Below are positions 46,114-56,206 of a stretch of 64,000 nucleotides of DNA, piece after piece; within the stretch, counting starts at the first letter, position 1, and each line of letters begins with the position of its first letter. Source of the DNA: Anastrepha obliqua. Its lineage: Eukaryota; Arthropoda; Insecta; Diptera; Tephritidae. Under the pieces are notes generated by a model, which was not told the DNA's origin, did no database searches, and was given only the letters and a program-made list of their open reading frames with translations. The position numbers were made by a program, and so were the translations under genes. The stretch lies in NCBI RefSeq assembly GCF_027943255.1, contig NC_072893.1, forward strand, positions 127,657,784-127,721,783, read 5' to 3'.

Positions 46114-47858
46114 GGTTTTCTGAACAATTCAGTGTTAATAGATGTTCTAGTGGTTAAAGGTATTTTAATATAAATTCGCGAGAATTTTCAGCAAACCATC
46201 TGTATACACACAATATTGAATACACAAAAATCAATATTTGTTTACAAATCGACTGGGTCAGATGGTTACTAGTTAACCCGGCAGCACTGGCGAAAAGCTG
46301 TAAAGAAGAAGGTAATTAACAAGGTTACAGCCCGGCTGTCAAAATTAGTGAAAAATAGTAGATGTGGCTGAGCTTTCCTTTTCTACCACGATATATTTGC
46401 TTATAATGTCTAAATGCGTGGACCGAATTTAAAAATTATAACACGCAAATGTAGTCACTATATCAGCCTTTTGATTTATATTACTTTTTATAAATTAAAA
46501 TTAAGAATTAATAGCAATATTTAACGTTAAAAATGCACCTTTTTTGCATAAGCTTGAAAAAATGCCCTATTACAGACGCTTATTTCACTTAAATACAAAC
46601 ACAGAAAAGTAATGAATTCACATATAAACACTCTTTATTAATTGAAGATTTGATTTAAAGTTATTTTCACTAAATAATACTACAAATTCTATTAGAATTT
46701 TATTATTACAAATGTTCTTCTAAACGTTTGTAATGCCGTGCAGAATAAATGTGAGGAGCGAACTGTCAAACGAACGATGAGAGAGAGAAGAACAAAGCGA
46801 AATGAGAAAAACCCAGTCAACCTAAAGGGAATAACTCTTATATTATTATTTTTATTATTTATAGGGGCGCTTTTTTGATTTCAAATATACATATACATAT
46901 ATAACAAAAACAAATATTTTTACAAATACTGAAAGTGAAAGATGTAAGTGGACCTGTTTTGGTCACAACATTAATATTCCGAGGGCGGAGCGGAGACAAA
47001 TCGCTATAAGTTAACTAATTACTCATTCAGTAACGCACCAAATGGCCGCATTACACGACATCAACTTTAATTTCACTGTTTTTTTGACATTTTGAGTAAA
47101 ATATTTTGCTAAATATTATTAATTATTTCAATAAGCACAAATTTGGTGACGAAAATAAACTTTGCCAGATACTGTCTGGTGTTGCCACTTGCTGCACTCT
47201 TCTTTAGTACATTTATAATGTACTTAGACCAGTGCTGCTCAAAATTTTTTTATATACGGGCAAATCAGAATACAAACTCATTTACTATGAATTATTTGTT
47301 TGCCTTTCCATATGAAACAGCCCCGGCCTAGACATTCGATATTGTTTTTAGTTCATATAATTTAAGTCTCTGATTCTACGAATGGGGCACAATAAATCTT
47401 TTAGGACGGATATTATCATAACAATAATAATTTAAGACGGGTAATTGTTTTACTGTGTATTTTAGTATTAACGTCGCAATATTTTTTAATTTTATTTTGA
47501 TGTATTTGTTTTATTGTATTTTGGCATCCGGAGCGTAAATTGGATAACTACCAAAAAGGACTTTCATATTCAATCTGCATATTCGAGTTGCTAAAAGCAG
47601 TAACTGAAAATGATGTTTAAAGGAATATTGTTAAGTTTTAATATAAAACCAATCGGTAACCTGAGTCTTTAAATAAAACAATTAGGCCTGGCATCATCGC
47701 TATGCTTGGAGTTTGGAACTTGGCAGCACAGAAGTGTATTTCTGACATTTACCATTAAAACAAGTAAGTTTTTGTTGTCGTGGATTTAACCATTTACTTA
47801 CAGTTTTTCATTTATTAGGTATTTAAAATAATAAGATTTGTAAAACTAAATCAGGAAA
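46114..47858. other. upstream regions of Gbeta5 and ZF7
   Basis: Should hold two divergent promoters at its ends. GAGGAGCGAACTGTCAAACG at 46755 resembles part of the repeat pair at 52012 and 56533. No gene is supported inside. Confidence 0.4.
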
Positions 47859-49704
47859 ATGTTAAAACTTTTGCCGCCGGATACGAGCAAATTTCATAAC
47901 TTTAAATGTGGTGAGATTTACTGCCTCAGTTCGAATAGCTACAATGTGGCGTGCTGTTTGTGCGGCATAAATGTAGAATTCGAACGATTCCCACAACATT
48001 TCCAAAATGAACACTTGACGCCCAAACCCGAAAAAGTTGAAAAGAGTACGCCGAATGCAGAAGAAACCATAAAAGTTGACGTAGATCCTATAAAGAGCGA
48101 AGATGAGGATGTTAGTGATAACGGGGGCGATTCCGTTGGCTTTGATGGACCAGATTCAGATCACGATGAAGCTGTAGTTGATGAAAAACCATTTGACTTC
48201 GTTGACTTGCAGAATTTAGATGTGAACGTTGTTGAGCCGGAGAAGAAGTCTAAGCACAAAAAAGAAGCAGATAATGACGATGCTAGTGACACAAAGTCAA
48301 CGGATGACAAAAGAGATGCACATGATGAAGACTGGCGTCCAGAGGATTCTTCCGACGACGAAGTAAGTCCACATAATAAATTGCATATGCATATAAAGTC
48401 TGATATATTTCTGAAAAAACAACTTTCAAAAGAGTATTATAATGGAATTACTTCTAAACCCATGATTCAATTATTAAAGGTTTGCTCACTAGTGGCATTC
48501 GATTTTTGACACTCCCTTAGAAAAGGTTGTATTTAAGAAGGTGCATAAAGTGGAAAATTAAATCCTTTTTAGTAAAAATGGTAGCGAAAAAGTATTTTGT
48601 TACTTAAATGGAAACCAACTGTGAACGGTTTAAAAAATAAATTTTAATTAATATTTATCATTGAATCATGTTCTAAGCCTATCTAAAGAAAGTGGTTTTG
48701 ATTTTTCAATATTAATTAACTTAAATTTTTGGAAATGCATATTTACTTTCATATTAATTCTTTTATATCAGAAGCCGAAAGCTCAAGATGACATTGATTC
48801 TCTTCCGTACCCATGTCCGGACTGTATGAGATCATATAAAACCAAACGCAGCATGCTAACGCACCACCGACAAACACATAATCCAACAAAAAGAAAGCCT
48901 AAGGAGCCCAATTTGAAATTCAAATGTGAGGAATGTGGTGAATTATTTAGAGCTGAAAGGAATTTGCGTGCGCACAAATGGAAACATACTGGTATTGTGT
49001 GCGACATTTGTGGCAAGAAATTCTCTCAAACTGGTAACCTGCAACGACATAAAATACGACACACCGGCATAAAGGCGCACAAGTGTCAGGAATGTGGCAA
49101 CGACTTCTTCACAGATAAAGAATTAAAAGCACATATGTTGCGCCATACAGGCGAAAGACCAGTAGTTTGTGAGATATGCGGAAGACGTTGTCGCGATCAC
49201 GGGGTATACAAAGCACACATGCGTCGACACACCGGTGAAAGACCTGCAAAATGCGATGTTTGTGGCAAAGCTTTTTACAGTTTCCACGATCTAAATGTGC
49301 ATGCGGTAACACATAGCACTGAACGACCATTTGCATGCGACATGTGCGGTTCAACGTTTCAAAGAAAGAAGTCTCTTCGCGTGCATAAAAAATTACATTC
49401 TAAAGATCGTAAACACGAATGTAAAGTGTGCGGCAAAACGTTTGCACAATCGGGAGGCTTGAATGCGCATATGCGGACCCACGATGCAGCATTGAGTCGG
49501 AGTATTGTGGGCACTAGCAGCGCAATTCCTGCACCTGTAGTTACAGATGGTGTTGGCACTAGTACCAGCATGGGTCTTGCAGGTGCTATTGGGGTAGGTC
49601 TTGGGACAGATGTCAATCCAGTTAACTCTATTGGAGAGACACTATTGGGTGTTACTGGTGTGCTGAGTGGGACCGGTTCAACAATGGATTCTGTCACTAA
49701 TTAG
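47859..49704 (+). CDS. C2H2 zinc-finger protein ZF7, two exons, eight fingers
   Basis: Exon 1 is 47859-48362 (168 codons) and exon 2 is 48772-49704 (310 codons plus stop), 478 aa. Donor GTAAGT, acceptor TATCAG, phase 0, intron 409 bp. It starts MLKLLP. The module is CGEIYC, CCLC, with HFQNEH. The linker is Asp/Glu/Lys-rich. Eight regular fingers (CPDCMRSY to CKVCGKTF) follow. The C-terminal tail of about 70 residues is Gly/Ser/Thr/Val-rich and lacks fingers, a feature not seen in the other members. The fingers are less close to the ZF4/5/6 set, so this is an older paralogue. Confidence 0.9.
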
Positions 49705-50471
49705 ATTTATTGAGGATTCGCTAGAATATCACTGTATGTATGTACACATGTATGTGTTTGTATATGTTTTGGTATAATTTCAATTAAAATTTTTATGCTA
49801 GCATAAGTTCATCACAATGTGCGAGTACAGCTTACTATTAAGGGCACTATTAAAATAAAATAAGTATTCAGACATACTTATGACTATTTCTTTTATGATT
49901 TGCATTATAAAATCTTCAATCCCTTGTTTTCGTAATATACATATAAATACATATGTTTTGAGAAGCCTTAAATTATTCTAAATATCATTCGTGTCGTCTA
50001 GACCGAAAATATGGTACGAAGTTAAACCGATTTTCTATAAAATAACATGAATCAGGCAACAGACTTAATCGTGGTACATTTAAAAAAATGAAATTAAAAA
50101 AAAAAAAATCGAAGACAGCTGAAGTGCCTAATTCCAGTGGATAAAAGGTAGAAAATCTGTGAAAACGAAGCATAATATTTAATATGGGTGTACATTTTCC
50201 TTCGTCCCATGCATCTCTTATATGCCAAACTATCACTGTCTTTACGCCATGAGTATCTACATGCATATATGGATATTCCGAAAACCGGCATCACCGAAAT
50301 CTAATTTTTCAAGCTGCTCTGAAATATCAAAACAATTGATGTAATTTCGAAAGTGTTAGTGCAAACCTGGATGTAATGCCAGTTTCTTGATCTCTTTGAA
50401 AGTTTAATTATTTTTCATTCACAATAGATTTAACTGTTATTTCTCAGCAATGCTGAAATTCCGCTATCCGC
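49705..50471. other. 3' flank of ZF7
   Basis: Contains the likely ZF7 3' UTR and AT-rich spacer. No coding or repeat signal is recognised. Confidence 0.4.
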
Positions 50472-50474
50472 TAA

Positions 50475-50622
50475 TGGTGCTCACACTCACCAACGTTAAC
50501 GTACGCCCGTATCAACTGACACGATGAAACAGAGATCTACGATACTACGGAACGGGACATTGGTGAGAATTGATTTACATGGGCATTGGTTGGTTGGCAT
50601 CCGTTGGTGGGTGTGAGCACCA
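50475..50622. mobile_element. 148-bp PIF/Harbinger-like MITE
   Basis: 21-bp inverted ends starting TGGTGCTCACAC with one mismatch, flanked by TAA at 50472-50474 and 50623-50625. A three-base TWA-type duplication is typical of PIF/Harbinger elements. There is no coding capacity. Confidence 0.65.
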
Positions 50623-52011
50623 TAAGTCTAGTTGTCGATCCGCATCAGTTGCACTAAATTCCTGAGATAATTCTAAATTAAGTCGGATTAACGCCACCGC
50701 CTGCCTAGGCGATAAAAGGTAAAAATTTATGCTTCCGCATTAGTTGACATGCGGCAAACATGAAATTATTTTAACTAAAACATACTTAAGAGAGACTTTA
50801 CCAGTAAAACATTTATTAGATTATACTTCAGGAACGTTAACGACATATTCAATTCTTTCATTATTACCGCTTCTATCACCCAATACTCCGAATGGCGATT
50901 CTGAGTTTGTTGTGAAATAATATATACCAGCTCTTTGATCAATCTGCAGTGGATCACCCAGTTTCACTTGAGTTACAATTTGGGTGCAACCACTTTTCGA
51001 TGAAATATCATCATAATCGGCACATTGGTACATTGGCACAAATCCGTATCCGCGTAAAGCTTCCGCATACAAAGATATGCAGCGTGCATGCGAGCACATG
51101 CCATCTAAATCTAAACCACAACCTCGTTGTATGCGACCCCAATTCGGATAAAATGCCGCTGCGCCAATGGGCTCTGAGAAACCCTTAAAATTGCTGTTTG
51201 TATGTATGCTTATTACAAACTTGGCGTCATCACTGGAGAAACGACTTTCAGGATTATTATAGCTGTAAAGCGGAGAAGCCGGGTCCAAGCCTACAATGCC
51301 AGCAATCTTCCCACGCTTTACGCTCTTGCCGCAAAAGCCTGCGATGTGTGCACCCAAACTGTGGCCGATCACCACCACTTTGTCATAGTTTAAGTTAAAT
51401 TGTTCATGTAGGAAATCCAATAACTCGGCAATATTTTCCCCTACAATGGGCGCCTTCGCACGGGCAGATATGTAATTCAATTTGGCATAGGGATCCCAAT
51501 CAACTGAAATTATATTGTAATCCTGTTGCGTAAAATATGCTCGATGCAGCACGCCATTTGGTGAAGTCGTATATGAGCCACCCCAGCCATGAATCAAGAT
51601 TCTGAAAAAATGGATATGCTTTATGACAATATCAGCTATTTTATAAAAGTAACGGAATGCTTACTTTGTATGACGGCCTTTGTCGAATAGTGATTTTTGT
51701 ACCGAGTCCTTATCGTCAATGCGTAGCTCTTGCTCTAGAAACGAACATTATCTGTGACTTCAGCATCGACTGTATCCAGAGCGTTTTGACGTAAAGGAAG
51801 CGCGCATGTTGTAGCTTTGAAATGGAAAATCAATTGGTATTAAAAAATGTGTGCCATGCATACACCTACGCACATATAAAGAAATATTCTTCGCATTATG
51901 AACTTTTTTCAAGAAGAATTTAAAACATACTATTAAAAACTACAAAAAAAAAGAAAAAAAGAAAAAATAAATCAAATTATGTTATAATAAAATACCGCAA
52001 CTCAACTCTCA

Positions 52012-52067
52012 GAACAAATTAAGGAGCGAACTGCCAAAATTCCACTTGCAATCTACCTGTGTTGTAC
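52012..52067 (+). repeat. short dispersed repeat, partner inverted at 56533-56590
   Basis: TAAGGAGCGAACTGCCAAAA and the following 30 or so bases occur inverted at 56533-56590 with few differences. A partial match is at 46755. The family is unknown. Confidence 0.6.
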
Positions 52068-52611
52068 ACAACATATCCTTGTCAGGAGTTTAGGACGAGC
52101 TTCTGCTCCAGTTTGTGGTGTGCTTGTTGACGGGATTAGAGATTTACGAAATCTCCGGTTTGAATATCTTCCTCAAAAAGTAGTCGCCCGTCGTTTTGGG
52201 GTCTAACGAGCCTTTGCTTTGAATAGTGGAATGGACCCATTATTGTTAAGAACTCGATATGAATTTCTGACGTTCGGTTCTATTTTAGTAATTTTAGTTT
52301 TTATATTATTTAGAAATTTAGTTTTTATATTATTTCTTTGACATGAACCACTGCATTGGTTTCGGAAAATTATTTCAACATGTTAGCACTGCATAAAAAT
52401 AAATAAACAAAGTGTATCATCACTCTTATTTTGGAAAACCTGTTGATTTGAAAACTTTGGTTGAGGGGGTCTCTATTTCATCGCACATCACTGTACATAT
52501 ATTGCATACGAATTCATAAAATAGTTCAATCAGCGAGTTAAACTTGCACAAACCGCAACGATTGAGTGATCGAATGAGACCATTATTGAGCAGATGCGAC
52601 TACTGGTGCAC

Positions 52612-52730
52612 AGTAGTTCCCATGGTCGCCGGTTATACGTTACAGGAATAACTCGGGTTTTTTCCGACCAAGGACTGCCGCCTCAGTAAACTAGCCCGGT
52701 CTAGTGAACCGTTTATCGCTGGTGCACAGT
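52612..52730 (+). repeat. LINE 5' region fragment inside lipase intron 1
   Basis: TTCCCATGGTCGCCGGTTAT through AACTAGCCCGGTCTAGTGAA matches the start of the LINE at 25028-25125. Only the 5' end of that LINE is present, which is unusual for a LINE copy. Confidence 0.75.
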
Positions 52731-52988
52731 CACTTCCTACCTTTGAAGGTTCCATAAACTCGTAAAGTTGTCTCTTTCACAGAAACAGCTGCACTTTTTT
52801 CACATCACTTTTTTTAACTGACTGAAAGTTTAGGAGTTTCAACGTCCTCGACTAAAATCGGTAATAGTTTTTTCAAACATTTAAAAATGGATTAATCTTT
52901 CATTGAGAATCCGGGAAGTTTTCTAATAACTTTAAATGTACCACTTATACTTACCTAAAAAGCCGCAGAGCACTAATAGCCCCTTCAT

Positions 52989-54489
52989 GTTCAACTGATC
53001 ACTGAGAGAAGTCGACTCACAACTTATACGTGACTATCGTATTTCCATGCATTTTCCGTAAGATTAAGTTCAATAATAGTAAATACTCAATAAATATTGA
53101 GCTGATTAGATTTTGTACAGATTTAAATTCGGCAGTCATATTTAGTGATTATCGCCTTGATTACATTCAACCTTGGCTACATTCGTTGAACTACAAGTAT
53201 TGTTGTTTTCTTTGATCGTACGTAATATGTACGGGACTTAAATTATAAAAAACGTTAACTTTGTGTTGAGGGCTACATATACATATACTAAATTCATATA
53301 CACTTACAAACATACATAATATACATGTATAGATAATCTGCCTCTGATATGCCAAGCACATAATAATACGTTCACATATGCACATATCTCCTATAAATCC
53401 ACCAAATTAATCTACCCGTTCACATATGGCAGATTACCTGCAAAATCTACAAACAGCTGTCAATACTGTTTGAGAGGTCATTCTTCGTAGAAATTATTTT
53501 GTCGGAATATTTCGGTGTTTTTGGTTTCTTTAATTATTATTAATGATGTGAAGAAAATACAAGGAGAAGGAATAGCTAATTTAGTTGCGCGATTGGCTGC
53601 TAATAATAAACAGTTGGAGGAAATCCGTATGAGACGTTTACTGAGGTTACATTTTATAGTAAGTAATAAGAGGACAAAACGTTTATGGACACACGCTTTT
53701 TTTCTATAAAATGAATACCTAATTAATAATATTTAACAAATTTTTTTTTTAGAATTATGTTTACAGCTCTATTTGCTTTGCCGGCACCCATTTCATTTAG
53801 TTTTTATTATTTTCGTAATAATAATTATCGATAACACAGAAAACACAGGGTTGTATGTCAATAAGTATCGTTATTATCCGGGATTATTTTATAATCTCAG
53901 ATTTTGGGAGAGAAATTTTGTATGAAAAATCGCGCCTTCTTATTACAGATTTTGAGTTAAGCGCGCAAAAGTAGATCATCTACTTATATGTGAACGTGTT
54001 ATAAGCTAAAACTCCATAACAAGCGTTGCGGGCGCTGTAGTTTTCATCGCTTGCTTTATTCAGCTATGAGAATCGCTATGAGCTTTGGTCTGGAGTTCTA
54101 GCTTTAGACTTGCGAATGAAATAGTAACACGCTTGTTGCTGCATATTTATTTGGCAACTGAACTAATCCATTAAAGTATTTAGGAGACAAATTATTATAA
54201 TAATTACAGAAAATATAACCAAATTTGGTAAATATAATAGTAATTAAGTTTTTATTTTGGATGCGCATATACCCCTATATACAACTAGAAGGAAAAATGG
54301 GAAGAAATTTACACCAAATGCGTTATCTCGAAAACTAGTTAAACTTTAAAGTTGCAACCAATATTAAATATGGGCCTCTGCTTTTCGCCAAGCGTTAGCC
54401 AGTGGCCTTAAGTAGCGAATAGAAGATGCCTATTATTATTAAGAGGTTAGAGGTAGTAAGAGGCTCGAAAAAATGGTGATTTTCAATAA
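52989..54489. other. intergenic, one possible transposase fragment
   Basis: AT-rich. 53552-53709 encodes IANLVARLAANNKQL and later KRTKRLWTHAFF, which resembles the region just before the catalytic core of PIF/Harbinger (HARBI1-like) proteins. It stops at 53709. I give this low weight. Nothing else is recognised. Confidence 0.3.
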
Positions 54490-54755
54490 TTTGTTTTTGA
54501 CGTGATAACGTCTTATAATTCGATTTAGCCGGCTGCACGCACGAAAAAATGTGTCGTTACCTTGCTCATTAGTGTTACCTTGCTCATTTGTCGCTACCTT
54601 GCTCATTTGTCGTTACCTTGCTCATTGCCGTTACCTTGAATGAACTGCAAGCGAAAGCGCGGAACGAACAAAGCAAACGAACGGCAACGTTCGACATCTT
54701 GCTCTCTCCTACTTAAGTGAGCATATATATGTATGCATGTGCGCATATGTACATA
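54490..54755 (-). repeat. repeat family R1, copy B, interrupted by mariner
   Basis: Matches the right end of copy A inverted (GACGTGATAACGTC, AAAAAATGTGTCGTTACCTT). It includes about five tandem units of TTACCTTGCTCATTTGTCG at 54556-54640, where copy A has a single such segment. It resumes after the mariner at 55271-55305 (TATAAATTCACGTATTTGTA). Confidence 0.75.
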
Positions 54756-55270
54756 ATAGGTGTATGAATAAGTTCGTGCGGTTTTTTTTTCGAAATTTGA
54801 ATTTCGGATCATTCCCATGGCTTTTAAACGTTTGGAAATGGTTGATTGATCAACTCCCAAAGTTTTTGCAACCTCTTCTTGCGTTTGAGCCGGATCTTGA
54901 TCGAGCAATTCCTCCAATTCGGTATCCATGAACTTTGGCGGCGCGGCCAAAATCACCACTTTTAAAGCGTGCAAACCACTTCTGGCACGTTCGCTCAGCT
55001 AGAGCATGCTCACCATAAACTTCCACCAAGATACGATGACTTTCGGCTGCTTTTTTCTTCATATTAAAAAATTCCCCGCAAAAACACATTATTTGGCACG
55101 AAATTTTCAAGTGTGGTAAAAATATTGTTGTTTACGCTTCAAATAAAAAACTTATACTGACGTTTGTGCCTTACGACAGTAGCTCTCCAATGAATGTTTG
55201 GAAATGTGGATCGATGGAATAATAATCAAGTTACGCCATCTGTTGTAAAACCGCACGAACTTATCCATTA
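54756..55270 (-). mobile_element. deleted mariner with N-terminal transposase remnant
   Basis: Inverted ends share GATAAGTTCGTGCGGTTTT (one variant base) and the site is TA-flanked. On the minus strand two frames encode the transposase start: CQKWFARFKSGDF and, after a shift, PPKFMDTELEELLDQDP and VDQSTISKRLKAMGMI, the mariner helix-turn-helix region. The catalytic domain is absent. It inserted into repeat copy B. Confidence 0.85.
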
Positions 55271-55624
55271 TATAAATTCACGTATTTGTATTTGCATATG
55301 CCTTCTTATTGATAGATATTATTAATTTAATTTACTTGAAGAATTTAAAATAAAACCAAGTTTGTTAATAATACCTGTTGTTTTAATGTTATTATTATTA
55401 ATTTTTTTATTATATATGAAGGGAAAAACGTATGGTAATATTTACCACATACCTTATAAGATATGTTGTGTACTAATATATGTATATAAACATGCATATA
55501 CATATACAATTTCGCGCAATTTTCCAAAAAAAGCTAACCCATCTATGTGTAAAAATGCATACAAGTCATATGGACATATCAAATATACGAATCTATTCCG
55601 TACGCAAGCAAATGTAAGCTAAGT

Positions 55625-56206
55625 GCTTGAACTGCAAGCGAGAGCGCGGAACGAACGACAAAGAGCACAATCGGCCCCCGCGTTCGGCAACGTTCGACAT
55701 CTGGCTCTGTCCTACTTGAGTGAGCATATATATGTATGTATATGTATGTATATGCGCATTTGTATATAAATTCACATACTTGTATTTGCATATGCCTTCT
55801 TCCTGTGTGCATGGTAATGAACCATTTCTCTGTTGAGAATAGGAGATGATAGGAAAAGTAGGAAATGAAAGGGAGTATTTCGAGTGTAATGTGTCTTGAA
55901 AAAGGCAAATCGATGATGGTGCCTCTTAGTGTTGTTGACTTATTCACGTCTGATGCACAATCAAAATTGAAGATATCTTTCATGAATTTGATAAATGTTT
56001 CGTCATTTTTCACGTTTTTGTAAATGTAACTTGACCTATTCCATTGCAATTCCATTTACTTCCTCCTCTATATCCATACAAAATATCTATCAAACAAATA
56101 AAATTAAAATTTTATTTTGAAAATTGCAACCATTCCATCAATATTTTCTTATGACGTTGTCACGTTAAACTATCGTCAGTAAACCGACTTTACAGACAAC
56201 CTCTTT
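55625..56206 (-). repeat. repeat family R1, copy C, with conserved short ORF
   Basis: Nearly full match, inverted, to copy A. It lacks the terminal piece beyond TGAACTGCAAGCGAGAG. The frame 56055-55760 keeps the same protein segment as copy A (DETFIKFMK, FNFDCASD, GTIIDL) with mostly conservative changes. Confidence 0.8.

Larger units (their letters stand above)
50821..52988 (-). pseudogene. secreted lipase of the pancreatic-lipase family, exon 2 frameshifted
   Basis: Exon 1 (52988-52955) encodes MKGLLVLCGFL, a signal peptide start, ending in phase 1 at GTAAGT. Exon 2 is 51814-51665 and exon 3 is 51601-50821. Both junctions fit on their own. Inside exon 2, however, the frame after DTVDAEVTDNVRF hits TAG, and the rest (LEQELRIDDKD...) is in another frame. 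Exon 3 is intact. It has oxyanion and nucleophile motifs (HGWGG, GHSLGAHIAG), the acid in GLDPASPLY, the catalytic His in CSHARC, and paired Cys. So the catalytic part is undamaged but a net frameshift separates it from the start. It is either a young pseudogene or a sequence error. Intron 1 holds LINE debris. Confidence 0.8.
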
